From contig JADBYT010000028.1 in assembly GCA_020402865.1 (NCBI GenBank), positions 50,729 through 114,728 on the forward strand: a stretch of DNA of 64,000 nt, in the 5' to 3' direction. A model generated the notes under the pieces. The model worked only from the letters and a program-made list of their open reading frames with translations, searched no databases and was not told where the DNA came from. The number at the start of each line of letters is the position of its first letter. Within the stretch, counting starts at the first letter, position 1. The DNA is from Bacteroidota bacterium (lineage in GTDB: Bacteria; Bacteroidota; Bacteroidia; Palsa-965). Shown here piece by piece: positions 1-7,644 of the stretch. The position numbers and the translations under genes are program-made.

Positions 1-542
1 TTCAAGCTTTGGCTTGCTCAGGTTGGAGCAGAAAGGCTGGAGGAAATCGAGAACCCGGAATTAGCCACTCAGCGAACAAGAGCGCTTTACAAGCAGAAAG
101 GTTATCCCGACGGGTGGATTGAAAAACGAATGAGAAGTATTGCCATTCGTGAAGAACTAACCGAAGAATGGAAAACAGGGGTGTAAAAGAACAGATTGAG
201 TACTCTATTCTCACAGCAGAAATCTCGAAAGCAACATTCGGATTTACACCTTCTGAATACAAAAAAGTCAAAGGGCTTAAAAGTCAGAATTTACGGGATC
301 ACATGACTGATCTTGAGTTGATTTTTTCGATGTTGGGAGAAGCGTCAACTACTGCAATTGTCAAGGAGAAAAACCCTGTTGGCTTTATTGAAAATAAGAA
401 AGTTGCTCATCAGGGTGGAAAAATTGCAGGTGATGCGCGAAAAGCATTGGAAATAGAAACGGGCAAGCAAGTCGTAACATCTGAAAACTATTTGCCTGAA
501 ACGAAAAAGAAAAAAGAGTTAAGGAAGGGAAAAGATAAATGA
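1..542 (+). pseudogene. dinD: DinD-like DNA-damage-inducible protein, 5'-truncated by the window and frameshifted
   Basis: Two adjoining reading frames together give the C-terminal ~180 residues of a DinD/BRO-like protein. The first frame runs from base 1 and stops at 184-186 (TAA). The second is open from about 168 to 542. The joined product carries stretches typical of E. coli DinD: FKLWLAQVGAERLEE, then ELTEEWK, then ISKATFGFTPSEYK, NLRDHMTDLELIFSMLGEAST and HQGGKIAG. The family reads through the W-K-x-x-G-V-K-E segment without interruption, so one base appears to be missing near 173-180 (the AAAACAGGGG stretch). DinD is a LexA-regulated protein in E. coli and is reported to inhibit RecA. 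The frameshift probably inactivates the gene unless it is a sequencing error. The start lies outside the window. Family call is confident; the inactivation is inferred from one indel. Confidence 0.8.
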
Positions 543-606
543 CCCAAAATGAAACTTTCATTAAAATAAAAACAGAGACTCCACCTAAATAAATATCATT
601 CTTCAA

Positions 607-1110
607 ATGAAAATCGAATACAAAACATGCAATGATGATGAAAAATTATTTTACTTTCATTTAGGTTTACTATCAACAATGTTTGCTGAAATGGAAGCGA
701 ATGTGGTTTCCCTCTTAGGCGGTCATATTACGGATGATCTATTTCTAATCAATCCAATCATTGAAAAAAATTCACTGAGTTTTAATATTGATCTTTTGAA
801 AAAAGTGAATCTATATAAAGATTTCGAAAAGACAGAAGTAGAAAGGTTAATTGAAAAGATTTCGTGCATAAGAAAAAACAGAAATCTATTCATCCATGGA
901 ATTTGGGGAAAGCCATATAAAAAAGATAATGATGTCATTATTGATTGTTACGAGTTCAAGATAACAGAGGTAAAGGTTCAATATGGAAAAGTTTTGAGAT
1001 CAGCAAAACAACATTCTTTCAAATTATCGGAAATAACTTCTCAAATAGATCAGATAGATGAAATTATTAAGCGGCAAAAATCACTTTTGGAAAAGTTAGA
1101 ACGGATTTAA
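607..1110 (+). CDS. Hypothetical HEPN-like protein
   Basis: A 167-residue, lysine-rich, mostly helical protein with no signal peptide or membrane segment. I do not recognise a named family. Residues 89-100 read IRKNRNLFIHGIW, containing R92-N93 and H97. This fits the R-(N/D/H)-x3-5-H signature of HEPN-domain ribonucleases and nucleotide-binding proteins. The C-terminus (about 140-167) is charged and could form a coiled coil. The gene starts 64 bases after the dinD remnant, in the same direction and in equally AT-rich DNA, so it probably belongs to the same accessory segment. HEPN proteins are often toxins or abortive-infection effectors, but no obvious antitoxin (such as MNT) is beside it here. 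Function is inferred from the motif only. Confidence 0.6.
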   Translation: MKIEYKTCNDDEKLFYFHLGLLSTMFAEMEANVVSLLGGHITDDLFLINPIIEKNSLSFNIDLLKKVNLYKDFEKTEVERLIEKISCIRKNRNLFIHGIWGKPYKKDNDVIIDCYEFKITEVKVQYGKVLRSAKQHSFKLSEITSQIDQIDEIIKRQKSLLEKLERI

Positions 1111-1159
1111 TATACCAACAGATAAAAGACAGTAATAAATTCAAATAAAACCCGATTAT

Positions 1160-1197
1160 AAAGTGATCGAATTCGACCACTTTAAACTAATCTGCAC
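1160..1197. repeat. Palindromic repeat, copy 1
   Basis: A 24 bp near-palindrome (1160-1183) whose outer arms are AAAGTG and CCACTTT. It is followed by a short spacer and TAATCTGC. The same arrangement recurs at 1921-1957 in the same orientation. Copy 1 has one weak (G:T) position in the stem. The two copies bracket the 180-codon membrane protein gene. It could be a protein-binding site, an RNA hairpin or an IS-end remnant. Confidence 0.65.
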
Positions 1198-1215
1198 AAA
1201 GGGTTTACAATTTCC

Positions 1216-1758
1216 TTACGCCTTCACATACCCCAAATAATTCCTCCTCACCCACCAATAATAAACCACACTAACACTCACCAAAATCCCCCCATACACC
1301 AACCCCGCCGAATGCACACTCCGGTAAAACTCCGAAGTCCAGATCAACACCCACATTACCGTAGAAAACACACCGGCCACCGAAAGGCTGATGACCATTA
1401 AATACCCGAAATACGCATGCAGGTGTGCCGCTTTCTTCGGAAACTGCACCCACATTTTCCACCACGGTGCTTTTGCGCCGGTGGCCATGTAGCCTGCAAA
1501 TTGGCTTAAACTGTAGCCTTTTTCGGTGGGGAAAATGCGGTATTTGCCAAACAGGGCTTTGTAGTAGGCAAACATCACGTAAGCGCACACCGCTCCCAGC
1601 AACAGCAAAATGGGCAGCCAGCTCAGGCCAAAAACGCTGGCCAGCGGACTGGCTTCTTTCTGCAAATCGGGCGTGTGCTGCCAGGTGGCGTAGGCATCAA
1701 ACGAGCGGGAAACGAGAATCCATGCCGTGGCGAGGATGTAGCGGGTTGATTTTTTCAT
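1216..1758 (-). CDS. Hypothetical small membrane protein
   Basis: A 180-residue protein starting MKKSTRYILATAW. It has at least three hydrophobic spans: around 45-66 (LPILLLLGAVCAYVMF), around 115-140 (YLMVISLSVAGVFSTVMWV) and around 150-170 (AGLVYGGILVSVSVVYYWW). A first hydrophobic stretch at 7-20 may be a signal anchor. No catalytic motif or known family is recognised. The frame stays open upstream to 2067, but that extension runs through a palindromic repeat and is low-complexity in composition; the Met at 1758 begins a typical membrane protein, so it was preferred. It is divergent from the thiolase gene and bracketed by the two palindromic repeats. It is probably an inner-membrane protein of unknown role. 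Confidence 0.65.
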   Translation of the reverse strand: MKKSTRYILATAWILVSRSFDAYATWQHTPDLQKEASPLASVFGLSWLPILLLLGAVCAYVMFAYYKALFGKYRIFPTEKGYSLSQFAGYMATGAKAPWWKMWVQFPKKAAHLHAYFGYLMVISLSVAGVFSTVMWVLIWTSEFYRSVHSAGLVYGGILVSVSVVYYWWVRRNYLGYVKA

Positions 1759-1920
1759 AAAGCGGTGTTGTTTAGCGCAAAGAAATAGGCTGCGCGGTAA
1801 CACGGCGGGCAAATGTGACGGGCGGCTACGCTTCCTGGTTAGTGGAAAACGGCAGGGCGGTTTATTCGGGAATTTTAACAAAAGCCGACGTGAAGCGGTA
1901 TTTACCAGCCAAGCCGCTTT

Positions 1921-1957
1921 AAAGTGGTCGAATTTGACCACTTTATCATTAATCTGC
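1921..1957. repeat. Palindromic repeat, copy 2
   Basis: Second copy of the repeat at 1160-1197. The 9-10 bp arms (TAAAGTGGTC and GACCACTTTA) pair perfectly around a GAATTT loop. The element is again followed by TTAATCTGC. It lies upstream of both the membrane protein gene (minus strand) and the thiolase gene (plus strand), so it could be an operator for either. Confidence 0.65.
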
Positions 1958-2070
1958 TTGTATTGTTTTGCAATTACGCATGAAGTTTTGCGCAGATATA
2001 CCTCGCCTGCTTCCTCCCAAAGTAAATCCTTACCTTTGCCCCGTTTTCTAAATCGCGAAAAAATCAACGT

Positions 2071-3246
2071 ATGAAAGAAGTATATATCGTTTCTGCCGTG
2101 CGCACACCCATTGGCGCTTTTGGCGGGGCTTTTGCCGATGTTCCGGCCACCAAATTAGGCGCGGCGGCCATTAAAGGCGCTGTAGAACGTGCCGGCATCG
2201 ACCCGAACATGATTGAAGAAGTGTTTATGGGCAGCGTGCTGCAGGCCAACCTCGGTCAGGCGCCTGCCCGTCAGGCTGCCAAGTTTGCCGGACTGCCCGA
2301 CCATGTGCGCTGCACCACGGTGAACAAAGTGTGTGCTTCGGGCATGAAATCGGTGATGTTTGGTGTGCAAAGCATCCTGCTCGGCGATAACGACGTGGTG
2401 GTGGCCGGTGGCATGGAAAACATGTCGGCCACACCTTATTACGTGGAAAAAGGCCGCTATGGCCACAAATACGGTCACGGTCAGCTGCTCGACGCCATTG
2501 TGAAAGACGGCCTCACCGATGTGTATCACAATAACCTGATGGGCAACTCGGCCGAGCTGTGTGCCTCTACCTACTCCATTGGCCGCGAAGCACAGGATGC
2601 CTACGCCATTGAATCATACAAACGCTCGGCGGCAGCCTGGGCGGCGGGTAAATTTGCCGACGAAATTGTACCCGTAACCGTGGCCACCCGCAAGGGCGAA
2701 GTGGTGATCAGCGAAGACGAAGAATACAAAAACGTGTTCTTCGACAAAATCCCCACCCTCAAGCCCGTGTTTCAGAAAGACGGCACCGTTACCGCCGCCA
2801 ACGCATCAACCATTAACGACGGTGCCGCCGCGCTGGTGCTCATGAGCGCCGACAAGGCTAAGGAACTTGGCATTAAGCCGCTGGCCATCATCCGCGGTTA
2901 CGCTGATGCTGAGCAGGCGCCCGAGTGGTTTACCACCACGCCCTCAAAAGCCATTCCGAAAGCCATTGAAAAGGCCGGTCTGAAAGCCGAAGACATTTCG
3001 TTTTACGAAATCAACGAAGCCTTCTCAGTAGTGGCTTTGGCCAACCTGCAGCTGCTCAACCTCAACGCCTCGAACGTAAACGTAAACGGCGGCGCGGTGG
3101 CGCTGGGCCACCCGCTCGGCTGCTCTGGCGCCCGCATACTGGTTACCCTGCTGCATGTGCTTAAGCAAAACGGCGCCCGCTACGGTGCGGCCGGCATTTG
3201 CAACGGCGGCGGCGGCGGAAGCGCCATGGTCATCGAAAGCGTGTAA
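2071..3246 (+). CDS. atoB: Acetyl-CoA C-acetyltransferase (thiolase)
   Basis: A 391-residue type II thiolase that condenses two acetyl-CoA to acetoacetyl-CoA or cleaves 3-ketoacyl-CoA; cytosolic. The nucleophilic Cys88 lies in NKVCASGMKS. His347 lies in ALGHPLGCSGAR, and the acid/base Cys377 lies in the C-terminal CNGGGGG segment. These match Cys89, His348 and Cys378 of the Zoogloea enzyme, and length is normal. A -7-like box TACCTTTG sits at 2031-2038, about 33 bases before the start. A GC-rich hairpin follows at 3263-3300, so the gene looks monocistronic. The symbol is the usual one for this class; a role in short-chain fatty acid or ketoacid metabolism is inferred. The 3-hydroxybutyryl-CoA dehydrogenase at 56950 could act in the same pathway but is not linked. 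Confidence 0.93.
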   Translation: MKEVYIVSAVRTPIGAFGGAFADVPATKLGAAAIKGAVERAGIDPNMIEEVFMGSVLQANLGQAPARQAAKFAGLPDHVRCTTVNKVCASGMKSVMFGVQSILLGDNDVVVAGGMENMSATPYYVEKGRYGHKYGHGQLLDAIVKDGLTDVYHNNLMGNSAELCASTYSIGREAQDAYAIESYKRSAAAWAAGKFADEIVPVTVATRKGEVVISEDEEYKNVFFDKIPTLKPVFQKDGTVTAANASTINDGAAALVLMSADKAKELGIKPLAIIRGYADAEQAPEWFTTTPSKAIPKAIEKAGLKAEDISFYEINEAFSVVALANLQLLNLNASNVNVNGGAVALGHPLGCSGARILVTLLHVLKQNGARYGAAGICNGGGGGSAMVIESV

Positions 3247-3262
3247 AACTATGCTGAAAACT

Positions 3263-3300
3263 GAGCGCGGCTGCCTTTATGGCGGCCGCGTTCGTTTTTA
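3263..3300 (+). terminator. Rho-independent terminator after thiolase
   Basis: A GC-rich hairpin (CGCGGC-tGCC pairing with GGC-GGCCGCG around a TTTAT loop) followed by TTCGTTTTTA. It lies 17 bases after the thiolase stop. The T-run overlaps the region just before the -7-like box TACATTTG (3301-3308) of the next gene. Confidence 0.6.
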
Positions 3301-3314
3301 TACATTTGTGCCGT

Positions 3315-4100
3315 ATGTACGGAGTTTGCCACCTCAGCGCCGTTCCCTGCCGCCGCGAATCCTCTGACCGGAGTGAGATGGTGACGCAATTGCTCTTCGG
3401 CGATGCGTTTGAAGTAGTGGAACAACGCGAAAGCTGGCACCGCATCATCACCGCCTGGGATCACTACGAATGCTGGATAGACCGCAAGCAGTACCTGCCC
3501 GTAAGCAAAGCCACGTTCGACAATCTCCGCCGCAATCCGGCCCCGGTTACTACCGATCTTATCACCATCATTACCGATACCGAAACACAAATTTCGTTTC
3601 CGGTCACACTTGGCAGTTCACTTCCCTACTACCACAGCGGGCAATGCCAGATTGAAGACCGCGTGTTTCTGGTTGACGGCAACATAAAGCCGTTTGAGCA
3701 GGATGCCGTGCCCGACAGGCAGGCGCTGGTTGAAACGGCCCTGCTGTTTATGAATGCGCCCTACCTCTGGGGCGGCCGCACACCGCTGGGTATTGATTGT
3801 TCGGGCTTTGTGCAGCTTATTTTTAAGGCCAACAGTATGCAGCTCAAACGCGATGCCTACCAGCAGGTGGAACCCGGCCTTGCGCACAGCTTTGTGGAAG
3901 AAGCCCAGGCCGGCGATCTCGCCTTTTTTGATAACGAAGAAGGCCGTATCATCCACGTAGGCATGGTTATCGACCAGAACAAAATCATTCACGCCTCCGG
4001 CCGCGTACGCATCGATCCGTTCGACCATTACGGCATTTTTACGCCCGAACGCGGGGGATATACGCACAACCTGCGCATCATCAAAAATATACTTGGATAA
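3315..4100 (+). CDS. NlpC/P60 family cell-wall peptidase with N-terminal SH3-like domain
   Basis: A 261-residue C40-family peptidase. Residues 1-~75 form a bacterial SH3-like domain (it begins MYGVCHLSAVPCR, as in Bacteroidota homologues). The C-terminal ~130 residues form the NlpC/P60 papain-like domain. The catalytic Cys lies in GIDCSGFVQ, the His is in IIHVGMVID, and a further His is in IIHASGRV. These enzymes hydrolyse D-gamma-glutamyl-meso-diaminopimelate bonds in peptidoglycan peptides. No signal peptide is evident. An upstream in-frame Met at 3279 exists, but the family start and the TACATTTG box at 3301-3308 favour 3315. The last 36 bases, including the stop, are duplicated at 4430-4465, so this gene now ends in a 3' end that appears to have been supplied by an insert. 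Confidence 0.88.
   Translation: MYGVCHLSAVPCRRESSDRSEMVTQLLFGDAFEVVEQRESWHRIITAWDHYECWIDRKQYLPVSKATFDNLRRNPAPVTTDLITIITDTETQISFPVTLGSSLPYYHSGQCQIEDRVFLVDGNIKPFEQDAVPDRQALVETALLFMNAPYLWGGRTPLGIDCSGFVQLIFKANSMQLKRDAYQQVEPGLAHSFVEEAQAGDLAFFDNEEGRIIHVGMVIDQNKIIHASGRVRIDPFDHYGIFTPERGGYTHNLRIIKNILG
4065..4100 (+). repeat. Direct repeat, left copy (present 3' end of the NlpC/P60 gene)
   Basis: 36 bases encoding the last 11 codons (H-N-L-R-I-I-K-N-I-L-G) plus TAA. The right copy at 4430-4465 differs at three positions affecting only the Asn and Leu codons, all synonymous (AAT/AAC, CTT/TTG). Confidence 0.9.
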
Positions 4101-4130
4101 ATTCTACTCTATTCCAATTTACATCTGCGT

Positions 4131-4337
4131 TCAATATTTCCCCTTTATTAATTTACTTAAGGACTTAATATTATTCTTCTCAAGGAATGTTTTGAGGTGC
4201 ATATCACTTCTAACATTGAAATTCCTTCCATATTGCTGTTCAATAGTCCCAATATGAACATCATCTCTTTTATCTCGAAGTTGTCCATTTTGATTTCGGC
4301 TCCTATTGCCTTTCATACCTTCTGCGTCTTCTGACAT
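4131..4337 (-). CDS. Small hypothetical protein carried by the miniature insert
   Basis: A 68-residue hydrophilic protein beginning MSEDAEGMKGNRSRNQ. It has an N-terminal charged, Gly/Asn-rich half followed by a segment (about 23-65: DDVHIGTIEQQYGRN, then SDMHLKTFLEKNN, then KSLSKLIKG) that could form helices. It has no signal peptide, membrane span or Cys. The gene fills most of the insert, and a TATTTTTG box lies about 27 bases before its start, with TTTG 22 bases further upstream, fitting a Bacteroidota promoter. I recall similar short proteins in other Bacteroidota but no function. A regulatory or defence role is possible; nothing in the sequence decides it. Confidence 0.6.
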   Translation of the reverse strand: MSEDAEGMKGNRSRNQNGQLRDKRDDVHIGTIEQQYGRNFNVRSDMHLKTFLEKNNIKSLSKLIKGKY

Positions 4338-4429
4338 GGTTATTTTTTTTAATTGTTTGTGTACAAAAATAATATGACAAAAAGTCGAAATTACAAAAGA
4401 CTAAACGCGTGTACATTTAGTTAATCTCT

Positions 4430-4465
4430 CACAACCTGCGCATCATCAAAAACATATTGGGATAA
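4430..4465 (+). repeat. Direct repeat, right copy (probable ancestral 3' end)
   Basis: 36 bases matching 4065-4100 at 33 positions; the three differences are silent in the NlpC/P60 frame. It is followed directly by the terminator at 4470-4495. Confidence 0.9.
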
Positions 4466-4469
4466 ACGC

Positions 4470-4495
4470 AAAAAAGCCGGATTGCTCCGGCTTTT
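4470..4495. terminator. Bidirectional terminator between NlpC/P60 and a small secreted protein gene
   Basis: The stem AAAAGCCGGA / TCCGGCTTTT around a TTGC loop has an A-run on one side and a T-run on the other. It would terminate both the plus-strand peptidase transcript and the minus-strand small gene at 4514-4690. Confidence 0.8.
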
Positions 4496-4513
4496 GAATT
4501 ATATACATACCTG

Positions 4514-4690
4514 TTAATAGGTCATAAAATTCGTGCTCTTTTTCACGCGTTTGTTTTTCTTGCGTTTCTGGCTTTTCGAACCGCAGGCGTGCTTTTGCCC
4601 GCAGGCTTCTGCTACAAGTGTTACTGCACCAAACGAAAGTGCGAGGATAATGAACTTGCCTGTAATAAAACGGCTGAGGTGTTTTGCCAT
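4514..4690 (-). CDS. Small secreted basic protein (hypothetical)
   Basis: A 58-codon reading frame starting MAKHLSRFITGKF. It has a hydrophobic stretch at about 11-28 (KFIILALSFGAVTLVAEA) typical of a signal peptide. This is followed by a short Cys-containing and strongly basic tail (ACGQKHACGSKSQKRKKNKR). Small signal-peptide proteins with lysine-rich tails are common in Bacteroidota and are usually unannotated. It ends next to the shared terminator at 4470-4495. No homologue with known function is recognised. Evidence is composition, the clear signal sequence and terminator placement. Confidence 0.5.
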   Translation of the reverse strand: MAKHLSRFITGKFIILALSFGAVTLVAEACGQKHACGSKSQKRKKNKRVKKSTNFMTY

Positions 4691-4933
4691 GACTTAAAAT
4701 GGGTTTTTCGGTTAATGGTTTTACAAGTATATCACAATTTGGCACATAAACAAATACCTGATGATTTAAACCTAAAACGCCGCACCGTATTTTCAAATTG
4801 CATTGATTACGAAGGGATTACTCCCTTTATCAGCATCAACCGGCCGTAATGGCGGGTAATGCTTATTTTGCGGGTGCTTTAATTTACCAGCCTGCGCAAC
4901 GGAAATACAAACAGCACTCAAACTACTGCCGCC

Positions 4934-5512
4934 ATGAATCCGAAAGTCCATTTTTATTTCGAGAAGGAAAAACGTTGGACAGATGAAATAATCAGGCTCC
5001 GCGAAATTGTACTGCAAACGCAGGTAAATGAAGAACTGAAATGGGGCTGTCCGTGTTATGTATCTGAAGGAAAAAACATTGTATTAATTCACACCTTTAA
5101 AAATTACTGCGCCCTTCTTTTTTTTAATGGTGCCCTCCTGCCCGATCCGAAAGGTTTACTTGTGCAGCAAACGCCAAACGTGCAGGCCGCCCGCCAAATG
5201 CGGTTTACGCACCTCAGCGAAATAATTGAACGTGAGTCCGACATCCGGTCGTTCATCAAAAAAGCAATTACGGCTGAAAAAAATGGCGAGAAAGTAGTTT
5301 TAAAGAAAACTACAGATTTTATCATGGCCGATGAGTTTGCCGTGCAGCTGAAAGCAAACCCCAAACTGAAAAAAGCCTTTGATGCACTCACGCCGGGCCG
5401 GCAGCGGGCTTATCTGATGCATTTCTCATCGGCCAGACAAGCTAAAACGCGTGTGGAACGTGTGGAGAAATGTATTCCGAAAATTCTGAGCGGAAAAGGG
5501 CTTGACGATTAA
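4934..5512 (+). CDS. YdeI-family protein with DUF1801 domain
   Basis: A 192-residue cytosolic protein. Residues ~10-120 match the DUF1801 (YdhG-like) domain: W-x-D-E-I-I-R-L-R near the start, LKWGCPCYVSEGKNIVLIHTFKNYCALLFFNGALL in the middle (quoted in two parts: LKWGCPCYVSEGKN and IVLIHTFKNYCALLFFNG). The C-terminal ~60 residues carry the YdeI/OmpD-associated signature (FDALTPGRQRAYLMHFSSARQAKTR, quoted here as TPGRQRAYLMHFSSA followed by K-T-R-x-x-R-V-E). YdeI proteins have been linked to bacteriocin or antimicrobial peptide tolerance in some bacteria, but the biochemical role is unsettled. The gene appears to stand alone and converges on the large minus-strand gene at 5522-7612, only 9 bases away. 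Family call is confident, function weak. Confidence 0.8.
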   Translation: MNPKVHFYFEKEKRWTDEIIRLREIVLQTQVNEELKWGCPCYVSEGKNIVLIHTFKNYCALLFFNGALLPDPKGLLVQQTPNVQAARQMRFTHLSEIIERESDIRSFIKKAITAEKNGEKVVLKKTTDFIMADEFAVQLKANPKLKKAFDALTPGRQRAYLMHFSSARQAKTRVERVEKCIPKILSGKGLDD

Positions 5513-5521
5513 TACGTGTGC

Positions 5522-7612
5522 TTAGTAGGCCCCGTTTCGTTTGCGCAAAAACCACTCTGCAGCCAGCAAAAGCAGCAGAACAGCAAACACCCACCAGCGC
5601 GTAATCAGATCGTTGAGCTGCTGCGGATTGTAAATTACGGGGCGTATGTCTTCGCGCGCCAGCAGGAGTTGCTCTAATTTATCTAATTCGCGCGCATTAA
5701 TCATTGCACCGTTGTGGCTTTGCGCCAGGTTGTAAAGCAACTGATGATTGGCTGTGAGGCTGGCCGCCTCCATCACGAGCGGAGCTACACTGAACGAGCC
5801 TTTTTGTGTAAATACCTTGCCGTTTACCGTTACACGGCCGGTGTAGCTATAATCGCCCGGCGCAAACTGTCCGGCGGTTAAGCGATAGGCTGTGGCTGTT
5901 TTTGTGAATGTAAACGGAAACTGCTTTCCTTTGGCATTGGTAATGGAGAGTGTTACTTCGGGCTCGGTAATGAGTTCGTAGCTTTCGTTATACACCTCGG
6001 CTTCAAAGCTCACCTGCTGGTTTTCGTCCCAGCTGTTGCGCGTGCTCAGGCGGAAAAGGCTCTTGTCAACCTTCACGGCCAGATACTGCACCGTTTTGGA
6101 AACAATTTCGTTGAAAATATCGTGGTTACCGTGATCGGCAAAGTCGCGCAGGCGCCATTTCCACAGGCCTTCGCCGGCAAACACCGCCGTTTTGCGGTCG
6201 CCCTGCTGGGCAAACACCCAAAGCGGATAATCGGTTTTTAGTGCGCCTATTTTCTGACGCAGAAAAGGCGTAGCGCCCGGCGAGCTTTGAAAATCGGCAA
6301 ACGGCGACTGCACGGCGGGAAACTGCGGAATGTATTTCAGTACGTTATCGCCGAGGCTGAAAAGCGGAAAACCGTTTACCGGCACTGCTTCACATTCGTT
6401 GGCCCGTTCGCCGCGGCTGGTGATGCGCACACCGGCTTTGAGGTTGTTGAAATACGTGTATTGCGGCTGCAAACCGGTAATGTAAAACACCGGAATGTTT
6501 GCCGCTTCCAGATCAGCCAGCAGCTTTTGGCCGGGCAGGCTTTGCGACGGAATTCCGTGCAATACAGCCAGGTTATACTGGCCCACAGGCTGGGTAAACT
6601 GGTCGAGTGTGAAGGCCTCGGCCTCGTAGTTCTGACTGGTTTCAATGCTTTGTTTCAATGCGCCGATGTCGGGATGCGGCCCATTGCTTACCAGCAGTAC
6701 TTTCTGCCGTCCGTCGAGCACATCCACCAGAATTTCGCGCGTGTTGTTGCGCAGGTTTTGCTCACCGTCAACAGCGGTCAAACTAACGCGGTAACGCTGC
6801 AAACCTACGGCTTTGGCATCAAGCTGCACGGGAATGGTGGTCGAAAACGGATCGCCGGTAAGCGTAAGCGGCTGCGAAAAAAGCGTTTGTCCGTTTTGCG
6901 ACACCGTAAGTACAGTGCGCATACCGGCACAGCGATGCGCTTCGGCCACAATTTCGAGCGGAAAAGTGTTGCCGAGGAACGCAATTTTGTTGTGCAGCAC
7001 ATTGTTCACCAGCAAATCGCGGCGCACGGTGGTATCGCCCATGGCCACGGTAAACACGGGTGCTTTGAGCCACGATGCGGCAAACACCGGGCTTTCGCCC
7101 TTGTTGTAAAGCCCGTCGCTGGCCACAATTACAGCGCCCAGATTGCGCCCGCTGAAACGGGTTTCAATTTCATCAAACAAGGTGCTGAAATCGGTTTGCC
7201 TGTCGGTCCATTCCGGCGCAATATTCTCTCTGAATTTTTCGCCGAACGAATACGTTTTCACTTCAAATTTTTCGGCCAGCTTTTCGGTCAGGCGGCTGAG
7301 CTTCTGGCGATATTCGTTGCGGTACCAGGCAGAATCAGCCGTAAGCAGGGTTGATTCGGATACATCCTGCGCAATCACCACCACCGGTTTTTCCACTTCG
7401 CGGCTCACCGTTTTGAGCAGCGGGCTGAGCAGCAAAAAGCAAAGCAGGCTTACCGCCACAAAGCGGAAACCCGAAAGCAGCCAAAGCATGCCGCGCGAAA
7501 ACTCGTTCAGGCGGGCATTGCGGAAATACAGCAACGCCGCGTACACGCCACCTGCCAGCAGGCAAAACAGCGTGTACCACAGCGGTGCTTCAGTAACTAT
7601 TTTAATGCTCAA
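5522..7612 (-). CDS. Large membrane protein with VWA-like and glutamine amidotransferase-like domains
   Basis: A 696-residue protein with two N-terminal membrane spans (about 10-30 and 43-65, LLSGFRFVAVSLLCFLLL) and one near the C-terminus (about 670-690, WWVFAVLLLLLAAEWFL). The part between is extracytoplasmic. Residues ~75-200 resemble a von Willebrand A-type fold (VVVIAQDVSES, later LGAVIVASDGLYN). The region ~295-370 resembles class I glutamine amidotransferase-like domains seen in such proteins, and beta-rich segments follow. Bacteroidota encode many such proteins, some near BatA/BatB aerotolerance genes, but none of those genes is next to it here. It ends convergently with the YdeI-like gene and is 32 bases downstream of fabG on the same strand, so co-transcription is possible. 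Precise role unknown. Confidence 0.7.
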   Translation of the reverse strand: MSIKIVTEAPLWYTLFCLLAGGVYAALLYFRNARLNEFSRGMLWLLSGFRFVAVSLLCFLLLSPLLKTVSREVEKPVVVIAQDVSESTLLTADSAWYRNEYRQKLSRLTEKLAEKFEVKTYSFGEKFRENIAPEWTDRQTDFSTLFDEIETRFSGRNLGAVIVASDGLYNKGESPVFAASWLKAPVFTVAMGDTTVRRDLLVNNVLHNKIAFLGNTFPLEIVAEAHRCAGMRTVLTVSQNGQTLFSQPLTLTGDPFSTTIPVQLDAKAVGLQRYRVSLTAVDGEQNLRNNTREILVDVLDGRQKVLLVSNGPHPDIGALKQSIETSQNYEAEAFTLDQFTQPVGQYNLAVLHGIPSQSLPGQKLLADLEAANIPVFYITGLQPQYTYFNNLKAGVRITSRGERANECEAVPVNGFPLFSLGDNVLKYIPQFPAVQSPFADFQSSPGATPFLRQKIGALKTDYPLWVFAQQGDRKTAVFAGEGLWKWRLRDFADHGNHDIFNEIVSKTVQYLAVKVDKSLFRLSTRNSWDENQQVSFEAEVYNESYELITEPEVTLSITNAKGKQFPFTFTKTATAYRLTAGQFAPGDYSYTGRVTVNGKVFTQKGSFSVAPLVMEAASLTANHQLLYNLAQSHNGAMINARELDKLEQLLLAREDIRPVIYNPQQLNDLITRWWVFAVLLLLLAAEWFLRKRNGAY

Positions 7613-7644
7613 TGGAAAAGGTGCGTTGCGTCAGTCTCTCAGCC

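Larger units (their letters stand above)
4065..4465. mobile_element. Miniature insert duplicating the 3' end of the NlpC/P60 gene
   Basis: A ~365 bp unit is bounded by two 36 bp direct repeats (4065-4100 and 4430-4465) that both encode the last 11 residues of the peptidase with its stop. The right copy runs straight into the hairpin terminator at 4470-4495, so it is probably the ancestral 3' end. The left copy, with only synonymous differences, looks supplied by the incoming DNA. This is the geometry of elements that integrate in the 3' end of a gene and restore it. The insert is clearly richer in AT than its surroundings. It contains one small minus-strand gene with its own TATTTTTG -7 box (4364-4371). 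It encodes no integrase, so mobilisation would need an enzyme acting in trans. Interpretation as a mobile cassette is inference. Confidence 0.7.

Noticed and set aside
1759..2067. Upstream extension of the small membrane protein frame
   Set aside because: It runs through the palindromic repeat and lacks codon structure; the Met at 1758 is the likely start.
4446..4796. 116-residue minus-strand frame
   Set aside because: Different frame from the small secreted protein and crosses the terminator; no signal or motif.
6287..7354. 355-residue plus-strand frame
   Set aside because: Shadow of the large minus-strand membrane protein; Arg/His-rich composition and no motif.
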